Notes: generated by a model from the sequence alone, not told the origin. DNA of 64,000 nucleotides from an uncultured Caulobacter sp. (GCA_913776195.1 CAJYMH010000031.1:62001-126000); one strand, 5' to 3'. Counted from the first letter of the stretch, positions 23,842 to 32,485 are shown. Program-made: numbers and translations.

Positions 23842-25565
23842 GGCTGGCCGAAAGGCTGGGTTGGGGCCCTTCGACCACCATCCGCGTCCGTTTGGCCGCG
23901 GCCGTGGCCGTTGCGCTCCTGCCCGTCCTCATCCTCAGCGGCGCGCAGACTGTCACGGCGTTTTATCGCGACGCCGAGGCCCAGCGCGAAAGCCTGGCGC
24001 TCGGCGCGCAACGTAGCGCCGCCACGGTCCAGGCACGGATCGAGGCGGCGGGCGTCCTGCTGGAGACCCTGGGTCCCGGCTCGACCGGTCTCAACTGCGC
24101 GCAGCGGCTGAACGACGTCAAACGGCGCCTTCCCGGCTACGCCAACCTGATCCGCTTCGACCGGATAGGGCGGGTCGCCTGCGCCTCCGACACCGTGCCT
24201 TCCGACGCTCAGCGCGCCAGCCGGTCATGGTTCTCGCGCATACGCGGCGGCGCCAGCATGACGGTGGAAGCCCAGCCCGGCGTCGCCTATTCGGCCGAGC
24301 CGGCCCTGCTGGCCGCTGTCAGGGCCGAGCGGGACGGCGCGTTCGACGGCGCCCTCGTGGCGGTGATCGCCCTGTCCAGCCTGCAGCCTGAGACGCAATC
24401 GCGCGCCCTGCCCGGCGGCGCCCAGATCGCCATGATCGACCGCGAGGGCCAGTACTTCGCCATGACCGATCCGAGCGCTTTCCCGGCCGCGCCGCCGAAC
24501 CTTTCGTCCGCGACGTCGGAAAAGCTGCTGTGGACCGCACGTGACACGGCGGGCCGTCTGCGCACTCTGTCGGCCGCGCCGTTGGTGGCGAACGAGGTCT
24601 ATGTGGTGCTGTCGGCGCCGTCGCCGGGTCTGTTCTCCTGGGCGAGGCTCAACCCGATTTCCCGCCTGCTGCTTCCGGTCTTCGCGTTCGTGGCCGCTCT
24701 GGCGGCCGTGCTGCTGGCGGCTGAACGCAGCATCGTGCGCTGGATCTTCTACCTGGAGCGTGTCGCGGCCATCTATGCGCGTGGACGCTTCACCGTGCGC
24801 CCGGTGCGGGCCGACAAGGCGCCGCCGGAAATTCGCGAGCTCGCCTCCACGCTGGACCATATGGCCGGGGCGATCGTCACGCGTGACGCCTCCCTGCATG
24901 ACAGTCTTCACCAGAAGGACGCGCTGATGCGCGAGATTCATCACCGGGTGAAGAACAACCTGCAGGTCATATCCAGCCTGCTGAGCTTGCAGCAGCGCGC
25001 CCTCACCGACCCGGCCTCGCGCCAGGCGATCATGGACACGCGCCAGCGAATCTCCGCTCTCGCGCTCGTCTACCGGGCGCTCTACCAGGGGCCGGACCTG
25101 AAGCAGGTGGACCTGCGGCCGTTCTTGGAGGAGCTGACCGCGCAGCTGCTGTCCGGGGACGCCGGGCCGCACGGGGCGGTGCGCACCGAGGTGCATGCCG
25201 ACCCGCTGATGATCGATCCCGACCGTCTCGCGCCCCTGGCCCTGTTCGCGGTCGAAGCGGTGGCCAACGCCCAGAAGCAGGTCTTCTCCGAGAGTTCCGG
25301 TCTGTTGCGGGTCGAGTTCCGGGTCCGAGAGGACGAAGGCTTCCTCGACATCGTCGATGATGGAGGCGGTGTGGGAATTCCTGGCGCGCCGCCCAGCGGC
25401 ATGGGCATGACGCTGATGAACGCCTTCGCTCGCCAGCTTCGCGGCCGAGTCAGCTTCGACCCGGTGGAGACGGGCGGCCTGAGGATCAGCCTGGTGTTTC
25501 CGGCGCCTGAAGCGAAAGCCGTCCACGCCGCGCCGACGGAATCCGCAACTGCGGAACAAAGCTGA
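23838..25565 (+). CDS. phyK: PhyK-type sensor histidine kinase
   Basis: A 575-aa membrane sensor kinase with GTG start overlapping the ecfG stop. N-terminal membrane segment (VRLAAAVAVALLPVLILSG), periplasmic sensing region about residues 40-265, second membrane segment near 275-295, a HAMP-like linker, and a HisKA2 domain with EIHHRVKNNLQ (His368/369). The ATPase N-box reads LFAVEAVANA. By synteny with Caulobacter phyK it should phosphorylate or dephosphorylate PhyR. Its 3' end carries the promoter of the next gene. Confidence 0.9.
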   Translation: MRLAERLGWGPSTTIRVRLAAAVAVALLPVLILSGAQTVTAFYRDAEAQRESLALGAQRSAATVQARIEAAGVLLETLGPGSTGLNCAQRLNDVKRRLPGYANLIRFDRIGRVACASDTVPSDAQRASRSWFSRIRGGASMTVEAQPGVAYSAEPALLAAVRAERDGAFDGALVAVIALSSLQPETQSRALPGGAQIAMIDREGQYFAMTDPSAFPAAPPNLSSATSEKLLWTARDTAGRLRTLSAAPLVANEVYVVLSAPSPGLFSWARLNPISRLLLPVFAFVAALAAVLLAAERSIVRWIFYLERVAAIYARGRFTVRPVRADKAPPEIRELASTLDHMAGAIVTRDASLHDSLHQKDALMREIHHRVKNNLQVISSLLSLQQRALTDPASRQAIMDTRQRISALALVYRALYQGPDLKQVDLRPFLEELTAQLLSGDAGPHGAVRTEVHADPLMIDPDRLAPLALFAVEAVANAQKQVFSESSGLLRVEFRVREDEGFLDIVDDGGGVGIPGAPPSGMGMTLMNAFARQLRGRVSFDPVETGGLRISLVFPAPEAKAVHAAPTESATAEQS

Positions 25566-25577
25566 GCCGCTGACGTT
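25553..25577 (+). promoter_or_regulatory. EcfG-dependent promoter inside the 3' end of phyK
   Basis: GGAAC-N16-CGTT spans the phyK stop codon and lies 54 bases before the entericidin-like ATG. Confidence 0.87.
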
Positions 25578-25630
25578 TTTCCGGCGCGATACAAGGCCGT
25601 TCTCCAAAACGGCGTTCAGGAGAAACTCTC

Positions 25631-25768
25631 ATGCGTAAGCTCATTGTCATGGCGATCGTCGCCGCTGGTCTGACCGCCGCCGCCTGCAACACCGTTTCGG
25701 GCGCTGGCCAAGACGTGACGGCCGCCGGCCGCGCGGTCACCAGCACGGCGGAAGACGCCAAGAACTAA
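25631..25768 (+). CDS. Entericidin-like small lipoprotein
   Basis: A 45-aa lipoprotein: signal MRKLIVMAIVAAGLTAAAC with lipobox Cys19, then TVSGAGQDVTAAGRAVTSTA, the entericidin A/B pattern. CAGGAG precedes the ATG. E. coli entericidin B is RpoS-induced; here a perfect EcfG promoter plays the analogous role. A strong terminator follows, making it a monocistronic stress gene. Confidence 0.87.
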   Translation: MRKLIVMAIVAAGLTAAACNTVSGAGQDVTAAGRAVTSTAEDAKN

Positions 25769-25792
25769 GCCGTCTTTCTTTGGAAGGATGAG

Positions 25793-25820
25793 AAAGGCCC
25801 CGCAATGTCGGGGCCTTTTT
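25793..25820. terminator. Rho-independent terminator
   Basis: AAAGGCCCCG pairs with CGGGGCCTTT and is followed by TT; serves the entericidin gene and, in reverse, the end of the cheR-like gene. Confidence 0.85.
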
Positions 25821-25831
25821 GCTTTTTCGCG

Positions 25832-26659
25832 CTAGGCGGCGCGGCGGAAGTTCGGGTCGCGCCCAAACACGCCGGGATGGCCGTCCAGGGGCGTGAGCGC
25901 GCCGGGCACGCCGGCCTTTTCGTCACCGGGGCTCAGGACCAGGAAGCCGTCGTCGGCCAGGGTCAGGGCGACATTCTCCAGCACCCGCTCGCGCATGGTC
26001 TCCTCCATGGTGGCCAGCACGCCACGCAGGAAGATGATGTCGAACCGGCCCAGGGCCGACAGGTCGGAGATCAGGTTGATCCGCCGCCAGCGCACCATCT
26101 GGCGCACGCGCGGCTCCAGGGCCCACATCTCATCGACCTTTTCGAAGTGGGTGACGAGTTTGCGGATCGGCAGGCCGCGCTGCACCTCGAACTGGGTGTA
26201 GAGACCGCTCTGGGCCTTCTCCAGACAGCGCTCGGACAGGTCTGAGCCGAACAGTTCGGGGCGCAGGCCGGGAATTTCCGCGCGCGCCTCCTCAGCCATC
26301 ATGGCCAGGGAATAGGCTTCCTGCCCGGTGGAGCAGGCGGCGCTCCAGATGCGCACGGTCCCGCCCGGTCGGCGTTGCGCCATGGCCGGCAACAGTTCCT
26401 TCTCGAACTGGTTGAAGGCCTCTCGCGGGAAGAAGAACGCGGTCTCCGCGCCGGTCATGGCTTCGACAACGGCCCAGATCAGGCGCTCCTCCCGCTTCGC
26501 GCGCACGGCGCCGAGCAGATCGTCGATGTTGCTGAAGCCTTCGCGCCGGGCCACCGGTGAAAGCCGGCTGTTGATCAGATACGTCTTCTCAAGCGCGATC
26601 TTCAGTCCCGCGCGGGAGCGGCACAGGGCCGCCAGAAATTCCAGGTCGGCGGGTTTCAA
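25832..26659 (-). CDS. CheR-type protein-glutamate methyltransferase
   Basis: A 275-aa CheR-family SAM-dependent methyltransferase: short N-terminal helical domain, then FFFPREAFNQF, VRIWSAACSTGQEAYSLAM (SAM site), LFGSDLSERCLEKAQSGLYTQ and INLISDL. TTG start inferred at 26659 because the frame overlaps the upstream receiver stop as TTGA and the family begins K-P-A-D-L-E-F here. No chemoreceptor, CheA or CheW is nearby, so this is an orphan CheR; it is coupled to a single-domain receiver. Confidence 0.82.
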   Translation of the reverse strand: MKPADLEFLAALCRSRAGLKIALEKTYLINSRLSPVARREGFSNIDDLLGAVRAKREERLIWAVVEAMTGAETAFFFPREAFNQFEKELLPAMAQRRPGGTVRIWSAACSTGQEAYSLAMMAEEARAEIPGLRPELFGSDLSERCLEKAQSGLYTQFEVQRGLPIRKLVTHFEKVDEMWALEPRVRQMVRWRRINLISDLSALGRFDIIFLRGVLATMEETMRERVLENVALTLADDGFLVLSPGDEKAGVPGALTPLDGHPGVFGRDPNFRRAA

Positions 26660-27021
26660 AGGGCGCCCGCCTCGATGAACTTGGCCTCGATCACGTCGCC
26701 GTCGAACGGCTTCATGATGTACTCGTCGGCGCCGCTGCTCAGGGCCTCGCGGATGTGCTCCATGTCGGCCTCGACCGTGCAGAACACCACCACGGGCGCG
26801 GCGCCGCCGGGTTCCTGGCGCAGTTGGCGCAGGAAATCCACGCCGTTCATCACCGGCATGTTCCAGTCGAGCAGGATGGCGTCGGGCATGGCCGCGCGGC
26901 ACCAGGCGAGCGCCTCCATCCCGTCGGCGGCCTCGGCGATCTGAAAGCCGATGTCCTCCAGGATGCGTCGGGCGACTTTCCGGATCACCCGGCTGTCATC
27001 GACGACAAGGCAGGTCTTCAC
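26656..27021 (-). CDS. Single-domain CheY-like response regulator
   Basis: A 121-aa stand-alone receiver. CLVVDDSRVIRK gives the acidic pair, AILLDWNMPVMNG the phospho-acceptor Asp, FCTVE the Thr/Ser position and IMKPFDGD the Lys. GTG start with GGAG ten bases upstream. It overlaps the cheR-like gene and lies downstream of chpT, as in Caulobacter. It may regulate CheR or act as a phosphate sink; Caulobacter has several such receivers that act on motility. Confidence 0.88.
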   Translation of the reverse strand: MKTCLVVDDSRVIRKVARRILEDIGFQIAEAADGMEALAWCRAAMPDAILLDWNMPVMNGVDFLRQLRQEPGGAAPVVVFCTVEADMEHIREALSSGADEYIMKPFDGDVIEAKFIEAGAL

Positions 27022-27089
27022 AGGCGCGCGGGCTCCAATCCAATGAGCCGTTTTGCGCCGGTTTGGTTAAGGAGGGGTAATGGCGCCGC

Positions 27090-27746
27090 TCAGGCGGGGA
27101 CCCACGCGGCCAGGGTGACGCGTTCTTCGGCGATTTCGGCGGCGACCTGCCCGCCGCAGGCCTTGACCAGATTGTGCAGGTAGGCGGCCTGGATCCACTG
27201 GCCGCCGATGCCGTCCCCCAGGGGCTCGCCCTTCAGGCCGGCGACCACTTCGGGGCGCAGGCGGGCGCGGGGGCCGGCGGCGTCCACGGTGATGACATAG
27301 CGGTTGTCAGCCAGGAGGACGCGCAGGCGGGCCTTGCCGCCGGTGGGCAACGCGCCGGCGGCGATCTGGGCTAGGTTGAGCAGGGCGCGGGCCGCGGGCT
27401 TGTTGACCTGCGGGGCGTCGGCGATCCACTCCAACTCCGGCCGCACGTGGGCGTAGACGCCCTGCGCCAAGGCTTCCAGGTCGCGGCTGTCGAAGCTCTC
27501 CGCCGCCGCCGAGGCGCCGAAGGCTACACGGCTGAACTGCAACAGGTCCACCAGCTTGCGGGCGCTGGCGTTGATCAGGCCCATGGCGTCCTCACGCATG
27601 TCCTGCGCCGTCGGGTCTTCCAGCAGGTCGAGGCCGGAGACGATGGCGCTGGCCGGACTGATGAAGTCATGACACAGGCGGGCCGCGAGCAGCGCCGCCA
27701 GTTCGGAGGGGGTCTGTTGGGCGGGGGTGTCTGCGGCGTCTATCAT
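27090..27746 (-). CDS. chpT: Histidine phosphotransferase ChpT
   Basis: A 218-aa phosphotransfer protein with a kinase-like DHp/pseudo-ATPase fold. LCHDFISPASAIVSGLDLLED (phospho-accepting His26), LVDLLQFSRVAFGASA and GPRARLRPEVVAGLKGEPL closely follow the Caulobacter protein as I know it. ChpT carries phosphate from CckA to CtrA and CpdR and so gates the cell cycle. Essential in Caulobacter. Divergent from a DUF3553 gene. Confidence 0.95.
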   Translation of the reverse strand: MIDAADTPAQQTPSELAALLAARLCHDFISPASAIVSGLDLLEDPTAQDMREDAMGLINASARKLVDLLQFSRVAFGASAAAESFDSRDLEALAQGVYAHVRPELEWIADAPQVNKPAARALLNLAQIAAGALPTGGKARLRVLLADNRYVITVDAAGPRARLRPEVVAGLKGEPLGDGIGGQWIQAAYLHNLVKACGGQVAAEIAEERVTLAAWVPA

Positions 27747-27804
27747 CGACGCGGACCTTGACCTGATTTGGCGCCCGGGAAAATGGCCCTTAAAGACGGC
27801 GTCG

Positions 27805-27990
27805 ATGGACCTGTTTCTCGAACCGGGCGCTTTGGTGCGCCACCCTGACAGGGACGACTGGGGACTGGGTCAGGTCCAGTCCGTGGCCGGCCGCCGGGTG
27901 ACGGTCAATTTCGAGCAGGCCGGCAAGCAGACGATCGACACGGACGCCGTCCGCCTCATCTTCGTCGGCGATGATCCGAGGGGACAATAA
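27805..27990 (+). CDS. DUF3553 protein
   Basis: A 61-aa soluble protein, FLEPGALVRHPDRDDWGLGQ... VTVNFEQAGKQTID, the DUF3553 pattern (an SH3/Tudor-like small barrel, also seen near the end of UvrD/PcrA relatives). ATG at 27805 chosen because family similarity begins there. It lies next to chpT and cysQ. Function unknown. Confidence 0.75.
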   Translation: MDLFLEPGALVRHPDRDDWGLGQVQSVAGRRVTVNFEQAGKQTIDTDAVRLIFVGDDPRGQ

Positions 27991-27991
27991 G

Positions 27992-28759
27992 TTGAGCAAC
28001 GACGCCATAGGCGAAATCCTGGCCGATATCGTGGAGGAGGCCGCCCGCCTCATCCTGCCCTACTGGCGCTCGGACCTCACGGTGATCCGCAAGGCCGACG
28101 AAAGCCCGGTGACCGAGGCCGACCAGCGCGGAGAGGCGTTGATTCTGCAGCTTTTGGCCCGTCACTTCCCGGACATTCCTGTAGTTTCGGAAGAGGACTC
28201 CGCCGAGAACGGCGTGCCCACCGATGCGGCCGGACGGTTCTTCCTGGTCGATCCGCTGGACGGCACCAAGGCCTTCGTGCGCGGCGATCCCAATTTCACC
28301 GTCAATATCGGCCTGATCGAGAACGGTCGCTCCGTGGCGGGCGCGATCTGCGCGCCCGTGACCATGGAGACCTGGTTCACGGCGTCGGGCGGCGCGCTGA
28401 AGCGTCAGCCGGACGTGGCGGCCGCGCCGGTGCGCGTGCGGCCCTGGCCCAAGGGCGAGGCGGTGGCGCTGGTGTCCCACACCATGAAGGAAGAGACGGC
28501 TGAAAAGCTGCAGGCCGAATACGGCTTCGATCTGCGTCAGCCGATGGACAGCTCGATCAAGCTGTGCCGCATCGCGGAGGGCGCAGCTGACATCTATCCC
28601 CGCCATGGGCCGACCATGGAGTGGGATACGGCCGCCGGTCAGGCGATCCTGGAGGCGGCCGGCGGGCGTTTCGCAACGCCCGACGGCTCTCCGTTCGTTT
28701 ATGGCAAGGCCGAGGCGGGCTTCCGCAACGGCTGGTTCGTGGCCCGCGGAGGGGCGTGA
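27992..28759 (+). CDS. cysQ: 3'(2'),5'-bisphosphate nucleotidase CysQ
   Basis: A 255-aa inositol monophosphatase-superfamily enzyme that degrades 3'-phosphoadenosine 5'-phosphate during sulfate assimilation. Metal-site motifs are VSEEDS, FLVDPLDGTKAF and MEWDTAAGQAILEAAGG. I favour TTG at 27992 because GAGGGG sits 8 bases upstream; ATG at 27971 overlaps the DUF3553 gene and lacks a ribosome site. HisN or SuhB are alternatives but WDTAAGQA is CysQ-like. Confidence 0.87.
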   Translation: MSNDAIGEILADIVEEAARLILPYWRSDLTVIRKADESPVTEADQRGEALILQLLARHFPDIPVVSEEDSAENGVPTDAAGRFFLVDPLDGTKAFVRGDPNFTVNIGLIENGRSVAGAICAPVTMETWFTASGGALKRQPDVAAAPVRVRPWPKGEAVALVSHTMKEETAEKLQAEYGFDLRQPMDSSIKLCRIAEGAADIYPRHGPTMEWDTAAGQAILEAAGGRFATPDGSPFVYGKAEAGFRNGWFVARGGA

Positions 28760-28762
28760 GCC

Positions 28763-29113
28763 TTACTTCTTGGTCCAGCCGCCGCCGTCGGGCTTGTACC
28801 AGGCGCCGGCCGGCAGGCGGTCGAACAGCTGGCGAGCGGCGGCCTGGCCGGCGGCTTCCGGCGTCACGCCGGTCTTGGCGGCGATGTCGCGATAGACCCC
28901 GGCGCGGCCGGCGTTGATCTCGCGCACGGCGGCCTGCAGGGCGGCGTCGCCCATGGAGACGAAGCCGAGATAGCCGTCGGCCTGCTCGCCGACCACGCCG
29001 GCGCTCTTGGCGATATCGACCTGGGCCTTGGCGTTGGACTGGGCCAGGGCGGGAGCCGAAGCGGCGCCGAGCGAAGCAGCGATGGCGGCGGCGGTGAAAA
29101 GCTTGCGCATCAT
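28763..29113 (-). CDS. ydbL: YdbL/DUF1318 family periplasmic protein
   Basis: A 116-aa secreted protein: cleavable signal ending APALAQS, then a helical DUF1318 domain (GVVGEQADGYLGFV; AREINAGRAGVYRDIAAKTG-like block). Third gene of the ydbH-ynbE-ydbL set, the E. coli order. In E. coli YdbL has been implicated as a periplasmic modulator of the YdbH-YnbE bridge. The stop codon lies 3 bases from the convergent cysQ stop. Confidence 0.85.
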   Translation of the reverse strand: MMRKLFTAAAIAASLGAASAPALAQSNAKAQVDIAKSAGVVGEQADGYLGFVSMGDAALQAAVREINAGRAGVYRDIAAKTGVTPEAAGQAAARQLFDRLPAGAWYKPDGGGWTKK

Positions 29114-29137
29114 GATGAAACTTGTCTCCTCAAGCGC

Positions 29138-29326
29138 CTAGAACAGGTTCGGATTCTGGCTGATCAGCGTCTGGACTTCCTTGTCCAGGCGCACCCGAAC
29201 GTCGGCGTCCAGCTTGGCGTAGATATTGATCGGGTCGACCTTCACGCGCACGGTCGGCGTGCAGGCGGCTCCGAGAAGTGAGGCCGCCAGGGCGGCCGTG
29301 GCGAGCGCTGCTGCGCGTTTGGTCAT
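29138..29326 (-). CDS. ynbE: YnbE-like lipoprotein
   Basis: A 62-aa lipoprotein: signal with LLGAAC lipobox (Cys22), then TPTVRVKVDPINIYAKLDAD, typical of YnbE. GGAG precedes the ATG. In E. coli YnbE is the outer-membrane lipoprotein that oligomerises and joins the YdbH bridge. Gene position directly between ydbH and ydbL supports the call. Confidence 0.88.
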   Translation of the reverse strand: MTKRAAALATAALAASLLGAACTPTVRVKVDPINIYAKLDADVRVRLDKEVQTLISQNPNLF

Positions 29327-29361
29327 GATCGTATCTCCGTCATGGCTCAGTTAATCGGATT

Positions 29362-32300
29362 CTATGGCTGAACGGCGTCTGAACGCGAGGGGGTCTCTTG
29401 CGGATCGGCCCATTTGCGGCGCCAGCCGGCCAGCAGGTCGTCGAGATTGAACGAGGTGTCGAGGGTCAGGTTGACCGGCGTGCCGGACGGCAAGGCGATG
29501 CGCTTGTCGAAGGCGCGCCCGCGCAGGACGTCGAGAATCCCCACCCTCGCCTTCTCCTTCACCTTGGGCGCGTGCTCGCCCTCGATATGGAAAAGGATGC
29601 CCAGGCGGCCGTCGTCGGTGCTGTTCACGGTAGCCTCGAGCTCGTCGTAGTCGAGGTTCTCCATGGCCTGATAGGCGAAATCCTGGATGGCGTTGGTCTG
29701 GGCCTGCTGGCCGTTGGCCGTGGCGTTGTTGATCAAGGAGCGGCTGATGGAGATTCGGCCGTTCGGTCGGCCGGTCAGCTTGCCGTCGTGGACGCGGATC
29801 TGCTCGCCGTCGATCTCGAAGGGGATCCGGCCGTCGAACACGCCGTCGATCTGCAGACGATCGGCCAGGGAGGTCCCGGTGACGAGCTCGCCGAGCTGGA
29901 CGCCTTCCAGGACCACGGCGCCGCGGATGGGGCCGCCCTCGTAAGCGATGGTCATAGGTTCGACCCGGACCATGCCCTTCAGAGTCTGTGCGGTCGCCCC
30001 TTCCAGGGCGAAGCCGGTCTCCTCCAGATGGAAGCGGGCGGCGACCTGCTCCAGGGGGGCGAAGGCCTCGACGCGGGCGATGGTCGCCGTCTGGGCCGGG
30101 GCGCTGATCAGGGGCGTCAGGCTGGTGAAGGTGATGTCGGCGGCGACGCCGGTGCTCAGGCCCGCCGGACCCTTGAAACTCAGACCCGATCCCGTCAGGC
30201 GCCCGCTGCTGGTCATGCCCGCGGCGTTCCAGTCGAAGCGGCCGGTGAAGCTGAGCGCGCCTCGAGCGCTTTCCAGCGGGGCCGCCATGGGCGAAATCTC
30301 GCCCGGCTGCAGACCGTCTGGCGTGAAACTGATCTGCGATCCGTCGATCGCCGCCGAGCCGACGCCGGTGTTCATGTCGTGGGCCACATCGATGCGGGCC
30401 AGGGCGCGCCCGGCCTCGGTCCGCAACGTCACGGGGCCGTTCCAGCGGTTGCGGGCCAGGCGAAGGGTCCCGTCGGCGATGATGGGATTGAAGCGCGGCG
30501 CCGGCTGGCGGTCGACCACCTTGGCGGCGCTGAGGGTCACTTGCCCGTCCATAGACCCAGCAGCGCCGGTCAGGGCGAAGGCCGCTTCGCCGCCCGCCAG
30601 CTCGGACTCGGCGGCGGTGAGCCCGGCTTTGGCCTTGGTCAGGCGGCCGTCGGCGCGCCAACCCCGGGGGCCGACCTGCAGGATCGGACCGGTGGCGCAC
30701 ACCTGGGCGGCGATCCCGTCGATGCTGGTCTCGCCGATGACGAACTTTTCCGCCTCGGCGTCGGCGCAGCGGTCCAGGCGCACGGTCCACAGGCCGTTGC
30801 GGCTGGCGGCGCGGGCGTCGCCCTTGACCGTCAGGTTCTGCAGCGGCGGGACGTCCAGGGTCGCGTCCAAAGACAGGGCCGCGTCGATGCCCTGGGCGCC
30901 GCTGGTCCAGCGCGAGATGCGCAGATTGGCCGTGGGCAGGCCGCCGCCGGTCAGCTCCAGCCGCGCCGCGCCAGAGGCGGGCCCGCCGACAGCCTGGATC
31001 AACGGGCCGCCGCCGGTGTCCAGCGTCAAGCGCGTTCCGCCCGCGCCACGCACCGTCAGGGGGCGGACGGCCGTCGTCCGCAGGCTGCCGGGGCGAATGG
31101 CGACAGCGAGGGACGGGGCGTTGAGGGTCAGGCGGGTCAAGTTGCGGGTGAGAGCGGCCTGATAGTCCGGGTTCTGGGCGACCACCGGCGTCTGCGCGGC
31201 GAGGCGGCGGGCGGTGGCGGCCGAGGTCGAGGCGGCGCCGTCGACCGCGAACTGGCCGTTCAGCGAGAAGCCCTGCACGTCGTTGCGGGCGTTCACGCGG
31301 CCCGCGCGGGCGCCGAAGGCCACGCGTTGCAGGTCCAGCCCGCCGGCGTCCACCGCATCGGCCTGCGCCTGGATGCGCGCCGCCCCCTCGAAGCTGTCGC
31401 CGGCCTTGTCGTGATTGAAGCGGAAGCCGTCCAGCAGCAGCCGCGCCTCCAGATCGCGCGCCTCCTGGCCGGCCTGCATAAGCTGGTCGGCGGCAAGCGT
31501 AGCGTCGAGGCGGCCGGAGAGGGCGGCGCGCTCGGGATAGCCAAACACCGAACCGTTCCATTCCACCTTCAGGCGCGCGCCCTGGATGGAGGCGTCGCCC
31601 GCCTGACCGCGCTGAGCGGTGAGCGCGCCCTGAAGGCTGGCCGGTCCGGCGGCGGACATGCCCCGCAGGTCGGGATACGGCAACTCGCCCGCCACGGCGC
31701 CCTGCAAGCCTTCAAGGCGGGTCTCGCCTTGGGTCAGGGTCGAAGGCGAGAGGTGCAGGGAGGCCCGAAGACGCGCGTCGCGCTTGCGAAGGGAGAAGCG
31801 GCCGCCGTTACTGACCAGGGTCAGGTCATCCTTGCGTAGCTGCGCCGGCATCAGGGCCCCGTCGAGCCGAAACAGCGCGCCCTGATCCATGGCTCCGTCC
31901 CCGATCAGGGTGACGCGGCCGAATTCCGTGCCCAGGTCCAAGCGCGCGCTCTGGATCAGGACGGCGGGGCCGCCTTCCTGCTCCGGGCGCGGGGTCTTGG
32001 TGAAGTCCTCGATCAGCGGGTCGAGCGCGCCGAAGGACAGCTTGCCCTTCACCAAAGCGGCCTTCAGGTGCGGGCGCACCAGCCGCACCGCTCGCGTCTC
32101 CAGCAGGAACTTGTCGCCGGCCCAGGGCGGGGTGAGGGCGTAGGCCACCTCCAGCCGTTCGGCGGTGAAGATCGGATCGGCTTCGGAACCCACCCGCACG
32201 CGACCGACGAAGCCGTCCACGTCCAGGGCCTCGATATCGACCGCCGCCTCGACCCCGCGCTCACGCAGCCAGGATATGGCTAGTTCGCGGGCGATCTCCC

Positions 32301-32445
32301 GCCGCTGGGCGACCACGATCAGCCCGCCGGCGGCGACGCTCCACAGGGCGACGGCGCCGACCTCCAGCGCAATAGCGGCCAGCCGCGCGCGCCGCGAGGC
32401 GCTGCGGCGGACGGTCGGCTCGGGAGTTTGCGTCGTCTCCGTCAT
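29362..32445 (-). CDS. ydbH: YdbH family AsmA-like intermembrane phospholipid transport protein
   Basis: A 1,027-aa protein with one N-terminal membrane anchor (LAAIALEVGAVALWSVAAGGLIVVA, about residues 23-47) and a very long beta-rich periplasmic body, as in the AsmA-like group with TamB and YhdP. C-terminal blocks GEQIRVHDGKLTGRPNGRI and LDYDELEATVNSTDDG are typical of YdbH. Such proteins form hydrophobic grooves bridging inner and outer membranes. It opens the ydbH-ynbE-ydbL operon. Confidence 0.88.
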   Translation of the reverse strand: MTETTQTPEPTVRRSASRRARLAAIALEVGAVALWSVAAGGLIVVAQRREIARELAISWLRERGVEAAVDIEALDVDGFVGRVRVGSEADPIFTAERLEVAYALTPPWAGDKFLLETRAVRLVRPHLKAALVKGKLSFGALDPLIEDFTKTPRPEQEGGPAVLIQSARLDLGTEFGRVTLIGDGAMDQGALFRLDGALMPAQLRKDDLTLVSNGGRFSLRKRDARLRASLHLSPSTLTQGETRLEGLQGAVAGELPYPDLRGMSAAGPASLQGALTAQRGQAGDASIQGARLKVEWNGSVFGYPERAALSGRLDATLAADQLMQAGQEARDLEARLLLDGFRFNHDKAGDSFEGAARIQAQADAVDAGGLDLQRVAFGARAGRVNARNDVQGFSLNGQFAVDGAASTSAATARRLAAQTPVVAQNPDYQAALTRNLTRLTLNAPSLAVAIRPGSLRTTAVRPLTVRGAGGTRLTLDTGGGPLIQAVGGPASGAARLELTGGGLPTANLRISRWTSGAQGIDAALSLDATLDVPPLQNLTVKGDARAASRNGLWTVRLDRCADAEAEKFVIGETSIDGIAAQVCATGPILQVGPRGWRADGRLTKAKAGLTAAESELAGGEAAFALTGAAGSMDGQVTLSAAKVVDRQPAPRFNPIIADGTLRLARNRWNGPVTLRTEAGRALARIDVAHDMNTGVGSAAIDGSQISFTPDGLQPGEISPMAAPLESARGALSFTGRFDWNAAGMTSSGRLTGSGLSFKGPAGLSTGVAADITFTSLTPLISAPAQTATIARVEAFAPLEQVAARFHLEETGFALEGATAQTLKGMVRVEPMTIAYEGGPIRGAVVLEGVQLGELVTGTSLADRLQIDGVFDGRIPFEIDGEQIRVHDGKLTGRPNGRISISRSLINNATANGQQAQTNAIQDFAYQAMENLDYDELEATVNSTDDGRLGILFHIEGEHAPKVKEKARVGILDVLRGRAFDKRIALPSGTPVNLTLDTSFNLDDLLAGWRRKWADPQETPSRSDAVQP

Positions 32446-32485
32446 CAGCCTTTAGGGTCTCGGCTCGCGGGACAAAAATAAGGCG

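Noticed and set aside
27066..27081. TTAA with a partial second half on the strand of the single-domain receiver, resembling a CtrA box
   Set aside because: Only one half matches TTAACC; the 7-base-spaced partner is ATTA rather than TTAA, so support is too weak to call in a cell-cycle neighbourhood.
29398..31839. 813-codon open frame on the plus strand opposite ydbH
   Set aside because: Its translation is Gly/Ala/Arg/Gln-rich low-complexity typical of antisense frames in high-GC DNA, and ydbH on the other strand has family-level similarity.
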